A stretch of DNA of 64,000 bases, taken from Dryococelus australis (Eukaryota > Arthropoda > Insecta > Phasmatodea > Phasmatidae). The notes under the pieces were generated by a model that saw only the letters and a program-made list of their open reading frames with translations, had not been told where the DNA came from and did not search any database. Below are positions 54,670-64,000 of the stretch, piece after piece (position 1 is the stretch's first letter; every line of letters starts with the position of its first letter). The DNA is taken from the NCBI GenBank assembly GCA_029891345.1, contig CM057005.1, forward strand, positions 59,723,760-59,787,759. Reading direction: 5' to 3'. Both the position numbers and the translations under genes were made by a program.

Positions 54670-55129
54670 AGTATAAATTATACAACGGCAACTAGCTCGG
54701 GGACAGTGATGAGGAATCTAACGAGGATACCACCATAATTAAAGTCTCCGCAGTTATTTCCAAGTGCCCGCAAGTAATTATCCCGAAGGTGTACTGATTT
54801 ATTTCCGAGCCCACGCTGGGCCTTCAGTGTCCGCTCCGGCACTCAGAACCCTAGGCTGACAAAATGATATGTACAACAGGCCTTTTGAAAGCCCCTCCAC
54901 TATCGTATCACTCGTCCTGGCTAATACAGCTACCTCCTCGCCGCTCGGGTTGACCCGAAGATCCCCGAAGTGTATCCTCTCTTAGCCAACCAGAGAGGCG
55001 ACACTCTAAGCCCCGCCTACACCGACTGTGATCCTTCCCGCGGGCACAAATTTATTTTGCAAGTGAATTTTACATAGTTTTCTTTCTCCGAGAAATGACT
55101 CTAAACAACTAACTAAAATTACCCAAAAT
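54670..55129. other. Unassigned, moderately GC-rich DNA
   Basis: No gene is supported. The stretch 54810-55040 (CGCTCCGGCACTCAG, GCCGCTCGGGTTGACCCG, AACCAGAGAGGCGACACTC) has the look of a retroelement end, but no second copy is present. Confidence 0.35.
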
Positions 55130-55137
55130 ACCATAAC

Positions 55138-55410
55138 TAGGGATAGGAAAATTTCACGAATTCATTTCGAGACAAGATAGACGTTAAACACACATGCAGT
55201 GAAGTCACTTTTGCAATTGGATCATAGTTTATTAGACCCACCCTGCACGCCCCTGAGCCAATAGCAGACTTGCAATGAAACACATTGTGAATCCCGTAAC
55301 TGCCAAGTGTAGGGCAACAGCCAATGAACACACAAATGAAACTCCATTATACAGAGGACTGAAGAGTCTAACCTACAGGTCATTGAACTCACGAAATGTT
55401 CCTATCCCTA
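55138..55410 (+). mobile_element. hAT-like MITE (family E) with exact 8-bp duplication
   Basis: It begins TAGGGATAGGAAAATTTCAC and ends GAAATGTTCCTATCCCTA. ACCATAAC lies on both sides (55130-55137 and 55411-55418). It is 273 bp and the best reference copy of family E. The flanking ATAAC context is host DNA. Confidence 0.93.
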
Positions 55411-55550
55411 ACCATAACTTTATAAAATAATAGTTATGAAATTGTGGATTCGCCATTTATCCTTGTCACAAGGTTTTTTTTTCTTTAAATTTCCCGTCGT
55501 ACTGGTTTTACTATGATGTTTATACTGTTATAAGAGATAAATATATGTAA

Positions 55551-55850
55551 AGGCTGTTCACGATAAAGTGAGCACTTTAGAAATGAACCTTAGAAAAAAG
55601 TCACTGCCCCTGATAACTTAAAATCATTTCTTTCACTTTCTGTATTTTTAATGCATCGTAGTGTAAAAAAGATCAGATTTGTGAAGTATTTACTTTCTTA
55701 ATATTTTCAGACCTTTACTTGACCAACGCATGAATAAAGTGATAAGACCCATGGCAATGTTAATTTTACATAATGCTGAAGAATACACAAAGTGTATACA
55801 AATAGATCTTACGCAGAGTTTTCAAAATTGCTCATTTTACCCTGAACAGC
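55551..55850 (-). mobile_element. Type A MITE, copy 8 (internal deletion)
   Basis: It begins AGGCTGTTCACGATAAAGTG and ends GCTCATTTTACCCTGAACAGC. The interior jumps from GTCACTGCCCCTGATAAC to ATTTCTTTCACTTTCTG, losing about 110 bases relative to copies 3 and 5. Confidence 0.84.
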
Positions 55851-56169
55851 GTATTTTAACAAACAATGTCTAAACTATCCTGTCACAAAAAAACTCCAAG
55901 CAAACTCTCGAGCTGTAGTTTCGAACGAAGGCAATCAAATGAGAGCCCAAACAAATATTTACAGTTGGTTCAACGAAATATTTTGATAACAGATTAACTC
56001 ATTTGGCCAAACACAAGGTTTTTTTTATTATTTAAACGCGTATTTTGTTATTTGAATAAAATTAATTTTGTTGCTTTTTGAAGTTTTGTTTATTCAGAAA
56101 AATCTTTTGTTCGGGCAACTAAATATATTTATATCCATATACGTATGAAATTATGTTGGTTGCTCTCTC

Positions 56170-56325
56170 AGTGCGGATTTTCGCATGTCGGAAACGTGGC
56201 GGACGTTGACGCTGGCCGGCGGGATTTCTCGGGCGTATCCCGCTCCCTCTTCACTTGCATTCCGCCGTGGTTCCATCTTAACCTCACGCCACCGACACCG
56301 GTGCTCAAATTCTCGCTGTCAATCG
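56170..56325 (+). mobile_element. SINE body without its tRNA head, copy S7
   Basis: The text GCGGATTTTCGCATGTCGG, GACGTTGACGCTGGCCGGCG, CTCGGGCGTATCCCGC, GCATTCCGCCGTGGTTCC corresponds to the body of S1 from just after the B box. The 5' tRNA-like head is missing. It joins directly to a second SINE at 56325. Confidence 0.72.
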
Positions 56326-56555
56326 CCGGCCAAAACCATACGGGAGGACCTGGGTTCGATTCCCGGTCCTGCCATCCTGATTTCGGTTTTTTCGTGATTT
56401 TCCGAAATCACACCAGGCGAATGCTGGGATGGGTCCCTAACAAAGGCCATGGTGGATTCTTTCCCATTCCTTCCCCAATCCCTCTTTCCTGAGCAGTTTG
56501 CACCGTCTCTAATGACCTCGCTGTCGACGAGGCGTTAAGCCCAGCAGCCTAACTT
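56325..56555 (+). mobile_element. Second SINE family, tRNA-derived
   Basis: The head GGACCTGGGTTCGATTCCCG holds a perfect B box. The body has TTTTTTCGTGATTTTCCG, AAATCACACCAGGCGAATGC, TGGGATGGGTCCC, CCATTCCTTCCCCAATCCC, TAATGACCTCGCTGTCGACG and AGGCGTTAAGCCC. It resembles the widespread polyneopteran SINE with AAATGCCGGGATGGTTCC...GACCTCGCTGT, recalled from memory. Only one copy is seen here. Confidence 0.75.
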
Positions 56556-56588
56556 AAACAGCGAACATTTAATTTTATAGGTGGCAGG

Positions 56589-57868
56589 CAGTGGTGTGTG
56601 GTGAACTGTTGCAAGGTGAGCTGGCGTTAGCTCTGTGCTGTACTCTGTTGCTCGCTAGTTTACACTTCCGCTACTAAAACGTAGTTCGGCAGGTGAGGCT
56701 ACAGGACGTGAGTAGTAGGAGCGAATGGGTTTCAACACACATTTGATTAATCGTATTATCAATTATATATCAAATTAACTGAAAGGGTTAATCGAAAAGT
56801 GTTAACCCATAATCTGATTTTAATCCGATCAAAATATTCGTAATCCGATTAAAATTTTCTTAATCCGATCAAAAATTGAAAGGGTTAAATTTATTTAAAG
56901 GGTTAATTTTTTCTTGATTTTCTTTCCTTCTTTCTTTCTGGGTGGGAGTAGCAGGAGCTCTGTACGATGTTAACGGTGTGGTGTTCTAGAGGCGACTGAC
57001 CAGAGTGGTGGGTCGCAATGTCTCATATAGGAGTGTTGAGTGCAAGAGTGGGCTAAGTGTAAATTTAATGTTTGGGGGGGGGGGGGTAATTGCTTGTAGA
57101 CGGTGGTGGGAGTTAGGCGACTTTGAAATATGTGATTTATGTGTTAGTAATGAAAAAATCTGTTTCCGAATGCAATTAAACATTAGAATTTGAGTGTCCT
57201 ACGTATGAGTAAATTACATGCATCCAATCACAATTACAAAATTCAGCCTGGTGAATAATATCTTACGACAAAAAAACTCTGAATACAATTTAAACCGGAC
57301 ACAATAGCGTACGTCTATTCTGATAAGTAAATTATATAACGATCTACAAGAAAGTAATTATTGATAGAAAAACAGGCTGAACTGTGTAATTTGTATGTGT
57401 TAATGTGATATTTATTTATACTGACTAGCTGGATTTCGTTCAGTGAGTTTGCACTTGTCGACATCAGATGTTATTCACCTAGTTAAAATTCTCTCTCGTG
57501 TAAATTATATTTCTAAGCTCGAGACGCACGTTACATTTAATATTCACGTAATTGCATTTATTATTCACGTAGTCGTTTGAATTTTTTGATCTGATTAAAA
57601 TCGGATTAAGGATGAAACTTTTTTAATTAACCCTTTAAATTAATTTGATATCAAATTGATAATCCGATTAATCAAAAGTGGGATGAAATCCGCTCACCCC
57701 TGCTACTGACGTGTATAATGGGGCTCCTGTCTACTCGCTGTGAGTGGTTGGAATAAATTCAGTTTCCCTAGGCTCCACAATGGTTATTGTTTCCTGCTGC
57801 GTGCACCGAGGATGTACAGAAGTGAGCAAGCACCAGCTTATCTTGCAACAGTTCGCCACATGCCACTG
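56589..57868. mobile_element. Nested pair of inverted-repeat elements
   Basis: The outer pair is CAGTGGTGTGTGGTGAACTG, TTGCAAGG on the left and its inverse (TTGCAACAGTTCGCCACATG, CCACTG) on the right. The inner pair (about 56716 and 57702) is TAGGAGCGAATGG and, inverted, CAGGGGTGAGCGG, both followed by TTTGATTAATCG, TTATCAATT, ATATCAAATTAA and AGGGTTAAT. The inner element is about 990 bp with hAT-like CAGGGGTG ends. The outer one is about 290 bp once the inner is removed. Possible duplication of GACGTG at the inner junction. Non-coding; frames at 56986-57193 span a poly-G run. Confidence 0.58.
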
Positions 57869-57907
57869 ATTGGTGTAAAATCTGTATCTTAGTTAATTAT
57901 AGGTTTC

Positions 57908-58144
57908 TAAAGCTGTTCACTGTAAAATAAGCACTTTTGAAAGCCCTATTTTTTAAAATAATAGTCAATAAATATATTTTATTGTAGCCTCAGACATTAA
58001 ATACCGAGTACAGTGGAGTGTACATACGTGTTTAATACTCACATGGCAATATTTATTTTAAAAAAGTAGTTAGAAGGATAAAAATGGCTGAAATAAAAAA
58101 GTAACTTGGGTCTCAAAAATGCTCACTTTATCTCGAACAGCCTA
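57908..58144 (+). mobile_element. Type B MITE, copy 7
   Basis: It runs from AAAGCTGTTCACTGTAAAATA to ATGCTCACTTTATCTCGAAC, AGCC|TATA. The interior matches the copy at 15268 (AATAGTCAATAAATATATTT, TGTAGCCTCAGACATTAAAT). Confidence 0.82.
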
Positions 58145-59023
58145 TATAATAGTTTTGAAAGTATCCGAGGATTTTAATTATAATTCGAGCTAAACATCTG
58201 TGAATAGGTTTGTTTTCAGATACGTTCAGGGACTCAGAAATAATGTTTTCAATGTTCGCGGTATCCTAAAAAATATTCTTTCGAAGCTGTTTGTGACATG
58301 AAAACGAACTTCAGCAGTTTCAATGGCAGTCATCACCTGCGATGCTTAGCAAGCCAGGCTGTTTGCTTGAAGGTCGTAGACGTTATCAAATGACTTAAGA
58401 TCTAAGTTAAGAACTCCACAATAATGCCGGTTTTGAGTTATGCGCAAGTTACTGTCGCTTCCGGCGCTGTAAAGTTTTTAGTGTTGTGTCATTGAAACTT
58501 CAAGCAGAATAACATTTTTACTATGGAATGTAAATTTTATCCATCATATGGCTTTGATATTTTAATTCACAAACTGCCTCCGTACGAAATAGTGCGTTAT
58601 GAGCTTATGAGAACTCACTTATGATTAGTGATGCGAAACAAATTGAATGGAAATATTGAAAATTACATTATGTACAATGAATATTATTGGAATTTACTTG
58701 TGCGTGCTAATTGATAGTGTAAATGCTAAAGCCGAAAAAAGTTATATTGATCGAGTGTGTATAGAATTAAACGTCATATATATTCAGTACACTTATATAA
58801 CATGGATGAGACCTATAGTGTTATTTGGTACTTTATATTTCTTTCGCAGTTAACTTTATTTATAAAATGTCACATTTTTTATAATTAAAGAAAACGTACA
58901 TTTGAAATTAAAGAATTAAAATTTGGAATGTTTACAAATCTAGATCAGTTCAATCTCTAGTAAAAAAGAATTCTTTAGTTGAAAATACTACCACAAAAAA
59001 CGTCTAAGAGATCTTTGCCCTAA
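58145..59023. other. Unassigned AT-rich DNA
   Basis: No gene or classified repeat is supported. A 68-residue frame at 58647-58853 has no motif. Confidence 0.4.
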
Positions 59024-59210
59024 TTTAGTATGTGATACCATATACGCCCATGCATGGCGAAGCCTGGCCTTAAGCACTGTCAAATGGTTTTCTGATATGA
59101 ATGGTTCAGTGAAATATTTAGTATGTGATACCATATACGTCCATGCATGGCGAAGCCTGGCCTTAAGCACTGTCAAATGGTTTTCTGATATGAATGGTTC
59201 AGTGAAATAT
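59024..59210. repeat. Recent 93-bp tandem duplication
   Basis: Two head-to-tail 93-bp units begin TTTAGTATGTGATACC at 59024 and 59117. They differ at one visible position (ATACGCCCATG and ATACGTCCATG). As 93 is 31 codons, the minus strand stays open through both units (LTVLKARLRHAW, YMVSHTK, FTEPFISEN repeated). No other coding evidence exists. Confidence 0.88.
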
Positions 59211-59805
59211 TTATTATTATATTAATGAAGCAGTAACAAACTACATTGTTAAACCCTTTTGGTTTTCAATTAAATTTGTAAAAAATAGATTTACGGCCAA
59301 TGCACGACATCCTGCTTCCAAAACTTTGCTTTTCATACTTCATTTCTGCAATAGCATTTAGTTTATTTGTTGCAATGATGTTCATAATTTAATGGTTGTG
59401 CTTATTATTTCTTATAGTTGCCAGATATTGGTTTTTAGCACAGTTATTCTAATATTATGAATATATATCATGCTCTGTATAAATATCGTGTCACTAAACA
59501 TGAATTGTCGTTTTTTTTAAATTGAAGTAATATCGGATTATTATTCAGAAGCCTGGCAAAGAGGAAAGGGACGATGGGGTAGCAAACTAATGCACATGTC
59601 AGGAAAGTTATACGTAGTATATTTTATAGTTATAAGTTATCATATCAAGTTTAGGTTGACAGGAAACGTGTACTGTCATTGCAGTGAAGAGCACTTGTAC
59701 AATTATTACTTATTTCAAGACTTTAGTTTTACGTTAGCAGTGTCTTTAGCTTGGGACTAGGTATGAACAAAAAGCGGATTGGATTTACTTTGTAAAGTAT
59801 CTGTA

Positions 59806-60047
59806 AAGGCTGTTCACGGCATAGTGAGCACTTTTGAGGAACTAGTGACTCTTTACTTTCAGCTATTTTTTTTATCCTTTAAACCACCTTTTTCAAAGAA
59901 GTATTGCCATGCAGGTAATAAACACAGTGTGTATATTTCACCGTACTCGGAAGTTAAAGTCCATACCTAAAATAAAATATATTTATTGAACATTTTTCCA
60001 AATGAGAGGGCTTTCAAAAGTTCTCACTTTACCATGTATAGTCTATA
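59806..60047 (-). mobile_element. Type B MITE, copy 8
   Basis: It runs from AAAGGCTGTTCACGGCATAG to AAGTTCTCACTTTACCATGTA. It is in reverse orientation, with TTTAAACCACCTTTTTC, AAACACAGTGTGTATATTTC and CACCGTACTCGGAAG, colinear with the truncated copy at 20395. Confidence 0.8.
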
Positions 60048-60469
60048 CCAATGTTTTGTGCATCATCCATCTGTTTTTAGAGTAACGTGCTAAAACGATA
60101 ATTAACTTGTAACAATTTACACATCTGTAATGTAAGCCTTTAATTACTAGAAAATACGTCAGACACGGAGTCCTTGGAAATGCCAAGACAATAACTTACA
60201 AAAGCGATCAATTTGCCAGGCACATATTTGTGCTGACGCCAAAGCTCGGAGTTGGCAGCCGTCGCAAAATACGGAAACGAAATGGTCTGCGTGTATGTTG
60301 AGTAGCCACAGGAAAACATGTGTTTTCTGCGCTGTGATCGCAGCTGTATTATGCATGCTAAATGCAAAGATCTCTCAGGGTGCGAATACCCGAAACACAA
60401 CATAAAGAACGGAATTTGAGCTGTTGTCCATTGACGGTTCCTTCCCAACTTTTCTACGTTGGCCGGTCG

Positions 60470-60562
60470 GTTTAGTTTTCTAAGATTTGTTTGCATTAAG
60501 CAGAGGAATATCCTGGAAGTAGGACTTAAGCAAGGCTTCGGAAAAGTTGGAAGTGAACGCGA
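60470..60562 (+). mobile_element. Type C MITE fragment, copy 5
   Basis: TTTTCTAAGATTTGTTTGC, GCAGAGGAATATCCTGG, AAGTAGGACTTAAGCAAGGC and AAAAGTTGGAAGTGAAC match the right end of type C. The left three quarters are absent. Confidence 0.7.
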
Positions 60563-60627
60563 GCGGATCATATCTACAACAAAATATTTTCTCTCGGTGT
60601 TCTTTCCCAGCCTCCTAGAGTGAAGAG

Positions 60628-60828
60628 ATTTGGGCGGCTCTTAACAGCGAGGTCTTGAGGATGAAAGGGCGGGGAAAAGGGAGATACCCGAGAAAACCCG
60701 CCGACCAGCGACACCTTCCGGCACGATTCCCAAATGCGAAAGTGCGGTAGCAGGTCCGGCCGGGGATTGAACCCGGTTCGTCTTGGTGAGAGGCGAGCAG
60801 GCAAACCGCTCAGACATCGCAGCCCCTC
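60628..60828 (-). mobile_element. tRNA-derived SINE, copy S8
   Basis: The minus strand has head GGGGCTGCGATGTCTGAGCG, B box GGTTCAATCCCC and body GGAAGGTGTCGCTGGTCGGC, GGGTTTTCTCGGGTATCTCC, ending GACCTCGCTGTTAAGAGCC. It is intact except for small indels in the middle. Confidence 0.85.
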
Positions 60829-60842
60829 CAGACTCTCTTAGC

Positions 60843-61265
60843 GGCTGTTCACGATAAAGTGAGCACATCTGAAATCAACCTTAGAAAAAAGTCACTTTCC
60901 CTAACTGCATATATTTTAACGCGCGAACTTAGTGACACGTGCCCAGTAAAAGTTGGTAACGATTAATGAAAAGCAGTCCCATATATTAAAGGCGAATAAA
61001 AAGTGTTGGGTAACCATTTGTGGTAACTGAAACTATTTCTTTCCCTTTTTGTTTTGTTTAATACATCGAAGTGTAAAAATGAGCAGATTTGAAAAAAAAA
61101 TTTCTTTTGTAACAATGTCACAGTTGCACTCTTGATCGACGCATGAATCAAGTTACGAGGCCCATGGCAATGTCATTTTTACGTAAGGCGTAAGAATACA
61201 CAATGTGCATACAAGTAGATCTTAAAGCAGGTTTTTCGAAAGTGCTCATTTTACCGCGTACAGTC
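60843..61265 (-). mobile_element. Type A MITE, copy 9
   Basis: It begins GGCTGTTCACGATAAAGTGAG, 15 bp after the SINE, and ends GTGCTCATTTTACCGCGTAC. The interior is full length in reverse orientation (TTAGAAAAAAGTCACTTTCC, TTGATCGACGCATGAATC). Confidence 0.86.
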
Positions 61266-61882
61266 TCCTAGACGTTTCGAATAACGGAGATGGAAGCGAC
61301 TGTCCAACAGAGCGTGGGGTTTTTTGGCCGCGTCGGGGATCGACGGCGTGGCAGTGAGATATATTTCTGGCAGGTGCCCGCCCGGCCTGCGCTCGAGGAC
61401 TTGGCGTGGACATCCGTGTCCGAGGTCATGCCAAGACTGCTTTCCAGGATCCGCCCGCCTCACTTATATCTCGCGTGTATATATAGTTTCCATAACTATT
61501 TTTTTATTTGCGCTTGGCGCCGTTTTGGAACCTTTTTGCACGCCGACGATGATTCCGACATCTAACGGCGTGTTTTTTTTTATAAGTCAAGGCGGTCCGC
61601 CCACTTGACGAAATGAAGCGATGATCTTTGTTGGAAAATTACTGAAAACTCTGGTTTGGAGTCTGTCGCTTTCTTGTCGATACAAGTTTCTAAAAACTGT
61701 CCCCTGTAAAGTAAGTAAGCAGTGTTTTAAAATCAACCTCTGAAGAATAATTACTGCAAGAACTAAATACAAGGAGCCAGGGGTGTATACGAGTCCGAGA
61801 GGGGTGGAAGTCTTAATAAAAATAAAAGAACTAAATTTGTTTCTTAATGTATTCACACAGCTATTATTTACAACATTAAACT
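61266..61882. other. Spacer with a type A scrap
   Basis: 61697-61768 retains CCTGTAAAGTAAGTAAGC, AAAATCAACCTCTGAAG, TTACTG, a type A left end with an internal deletion. The GC-richer 61320-61460 (TGCGCTCGAGGACTTGGCG) is followed by TATATATAG at about 61478; no exon is supported. Confidence 0.45.
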
Positions 61883-61884
61883 AA

Positions 61885-62302
61885 AGGCTGTTCACGTTAA
61901 AGTGAGCACTTTTCATAACCCTGCTTAAGATCTACTTGTATGCACGTTATGTATTCTTCCGCCTTATGTAAAATTAACATTGGCATGGGTCTCATCACTT
62001 TATTCATACGTTGGTCAAGTAAAACTGTGAAATTATTAGGAAAGTAAATATTTGACAAATCTGTTTATTTTTACACTTCGATGCATTAAGAATAACCGGA
62101 AAGCGAAAGAAATAATTTGAGTTATAACAAATGGTTACCAAACACATTTTGTTCGACGTTAAGGTATTGAAACGACTTTACATCCATGGTTACCTATTTT
62201 ACTGTGCGAATGTTACTCGGTGCGCCCATTAAAATATACGGAGGCAGGGGTAGTTGTGTTTTTCTAAGGTTCATTTCAAAAGTCATTTTACCGCGAACAG
62301 CC
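61885..62302 (+). mobile_element. Type A MITE, copy 10
   Basis: It begins AGGCTGTTCACGTTAAAGTG and ends CATTTTACCGCGAACAGCC. The interior is full length: TACTTGTATGCACGTTATG, TCATACGTTGGTCAAGTA, CGAATGTTACTCGGTGCGCC. Two small deletions near the right end remove the GCTC of GTGCTCA. Confidence 0.87.
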
Positions 62303-62932
62303 TTTGCCCTATCTCCACTTATAACATTCTTATTTTCAGTGAGCGCAATAGTTAATGTCTATATCAATCATAATTTTAGCCGCTATGACTGTCTCTATAT
62401 TGTTTAAAGCCATTTAATTCACACTCATTATTTACTGATATACAGTCTGTCTGTTGTCACCATTCCAAATGTCTTAACACTCATGCATCCAGTTCAGTAG
62501 TCCCACAAGTCAGTTTCAGTCTTCACTGTACAGATGCTCGCAGTCCGCAAACTTCACACTCCCACTGGTCACTCTTCGCTTCGCTGTCTTCACAAACCTG
62601 CCGCTCAAGGTCGCACAATTCCTCCAGACTCTATAAACTGTCTGCTCGGAGACCCTTCGTGACCTAAGTAGCCCCAGATCTAGAAGGTTCCCCGCAGCCC
62701 GAGTATCGCAGAGAGAGAGAGAGAGAGAAGGGGGGGGGGAAGAGCTACGACCAGAACATTCTTTCGGCGAGAACACCCAGAAATTCAGTCTGCTTGAGGG
62801 ACGGGAGTGCACGAGCCCCGATAGGTTTATCGCAGCACACGCGGCGGTTAGACTTTGTAAATCATCGCGCGTTGCTCGGATTACTAGCAACACTCCTTCG
62901 AACGCACTAGTGCGGCGGCGCAAGACAGCTAC
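62303..62932. other. Unassigned, GC-richer spacer
   Basis: A (GA)n run followed by nine or more G lies at 62709-62740. The 135-residue minus-strand frame 62516-62923 runs through it (serine-rich block) and has no domain, so I do not call a gene. Confidence 0.4.
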
Positions 62933-62933
62933 A

Positions 62934-64000
62934 CTGTTCGCGGTAAACTGAGCACTTTTGAAAGTCCTGCTGAAGATCTACTTATATGCACGTTGTGTAT
63001 TCTCCCACCATATGTAGAATTAGCATTGCCATGTGCTATTCACACGTCAGTCAAGTGAAACTGTTAAATTATTAGAATTGTACGTATTTCACAAATTTGC
63101 TCATTCTTTCACGCATAGTAATAAATAAAAATAGAAAGCAAAATAAATAACTTCTATATTCTCAAAAGTTTACCTCATTCTTTTAATTCATTTCTAAAGG
63201 TGGGTTTACAATTAAAGACTGAAGAATTAAGAATTGTACTTAATGACTCGAAAGCACGCGGAAAATGACTGTAAGAAGATTTGCAGTTTATGATTGAATT
63301 ATCAACTGTTAAGTCAAGCCAATCAGAATCGTAGGAGACGTAAGCAACTGAAATAACCTGGAAAAATGGACACTTTACATATATTTAACTTTTTGTGGTT
63401 ACTGCTTGTGTAATCGTTTTACAGAACTCGTGAAATCTTATTGGAGAGGAAGCCGATGCCAACTTTAGTCATTTACATCAATAAATCTGAAAAGTTCACC
63501 AAAACGAATTCGAAAACCTCTTCCACGAAAGAAAACATGGCCATGAACTATTCTTTAAAGTAAGAGGATAATGTCTCTCGATTAAGATAATTAATTCACA
63601 TACTTTTACAATACGACATACCTAAATACAAGTTGTAAATACAATTTCCCGCCAACGACACGTGTCGCTGTGCTATGATTGGCTACTTCGTCTCGACTTG
63701 TACTTACGATATAAAATATAACCACCTCTAAGTCACACCAAGAACGCACACGACCCGTCAAGACCCGCACACGACAGTCATAAACTAATACCCTTGAACA
63801 CATTGATTCATATCTTAAGCACACGGCACACTTATTCTGTTAAGTCAATCGTAAACCCACCTTAAGACATGGAACTACTTTCTCTGATTTGTTACCAACA
63901 TTACTAGACACAATCAGTCAACGTGCTCGTGAAATCGTGTGCAGGTTGGGGCAGTGACATTCTTCAAAGGTTGATTTCAAACGTACTCGAATAGCAGTGA
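62934..64000 (+). mobile_element. Type A MITE, copy 11, split by another transposon
   Basis: The left part (62934-63197) begins CTGTTCGCGGTAAACTGAGC and has GCACGTTGTGTATTCTCCC and CGTCAGTCAAGTGAAACTG. The right part (63863-64000) resumes GACATGGAACTACTTTC, AGTCAACGTGCTCGTG, GGTTGGGGCAGTGAC, GGTTGATTTCAAACGTACTC and runs to about the window end. The interruption is 63198-63862. Confidence 0.85.
63198..63862. mobile_element. TAA-flanked, Harbinger-like MITE
   Basis: AGGTGGGTTTAC opens the element and GTAAACCCACCT closes it. TAA lies on both sides (63195-63197 and 63863-63865). A 3-bp TAA duplication is typical of PIF/Harbinger elements. The 665-bp interior has no transposase frame. It sits inside type A copy 11 and is younger than it. 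Only one copy is present here. Confidence 0.78.

Noticed and set aside
54810..55040. Possible LTR or gene promoter because of locally raised GC
   Set aside because: No second copy, no terminal dinucleotides or duplication, no exon or TATA context could be found in this window.
60140..60571. 143-residue minus-strand frame
   Set aside because: Its start overlaps a type C MITE fragment, it has a competing frame on the same strand, and it shows no motif.
62516..62923. 135-residue minus-strand frame
   Set aside because: It crosses a GA/poly-G simple repeat giving a serine/proline block, and the remainder resembles no family. No splice or start context supports it.

Overview
This window is intergenic or intronic DNA from a large, repeat-rich animal genome, almost certainly an insect. 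It contains no bacterial-style gene clusters. It is AT-rich and saturated with short inverted-repeat DNA transposons, tRNA-derived SINEs, a decayed endonuclease/reverse-transcriptase LINE and fragments of insect-type mariner-like transposases. The SINE at about 56.3-56.55 kb resembles (from memory) SINEs of grasshoppers and other Polyneoptera, so a polyneopteran such as a stick insect, cockroach or grasshopper is the best guess. That placement is inference, not proof.

The only convincing host-gene signal is a GC- and CpG-rich block at about 33.24-33.95 kb. It is followed by a short open frame starting at 33953 (MLKKIHGRLQ...KLPKDEI) that runs into a canonical GTGAGT splice donor at 34018. I read this as the promoter, 5' UTR and first coding exon of a plus-strand gene whose remaining exons lie downstream. 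I cannot name the gene. Other long frames are shadows of repeats or low-complexity DNA.

Repeat landscape. (1) A TA-flanked MITE superfamily with termini close to GGCTGTTCACGGTAAAGTGA occurs more than twenty times in three internal types: A (about 400-430 bp), B (about 240 bp) and C (about 375-420 bp). A 1.8 kb relative of type A lies at 43.40-45.22 kb. (2) A set of about 260-300 bp hAT-like MITEs has TAGGG/TAGAG ends, a shared TTTCGCGAA core in the inverted repeats, and several exact 8-bp target duplications. (3) A further hAT-like element lies at 34874-35243 with a perfect 8-bp duplication, and a TAA-flanked, Harbinger-like element lies at 63198-63862. (4) About nine tRNA-derived SINE copies are present. 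(5) An approximately 4.1 kb composite at 42.83-46.91 kb has 360-bp inverted arms, a decayed protein gene and the nested 1.8 kb element. (6) Transposase pseudogene pieces with SPDLxxLxxxLWGH motifs lie at 5.3-6.4 and 10.4-10.84 kb, and an N-terminal piece at 23.35-23.97 kb.

Other structures include a 38-bp minisatellite at 874-1092 whose minus strand repeats a tRNA D-arm/pol III A-box-like motif, a GC-rich array at 13.97-14.75 kb rich in CCATNTTGG, a recent 93-bp tandem duplication at 59.02-59.21 kb, and a roughly 160-nt hairpin at 10.87-11.04 kb. A promoter-like dispersed repeat occurs three times (12.3, 21.0 and 48.8 kb), one copy carrying a dated MITE insertion. Nesting is frequent and gives a relative order of insertion for many elements.
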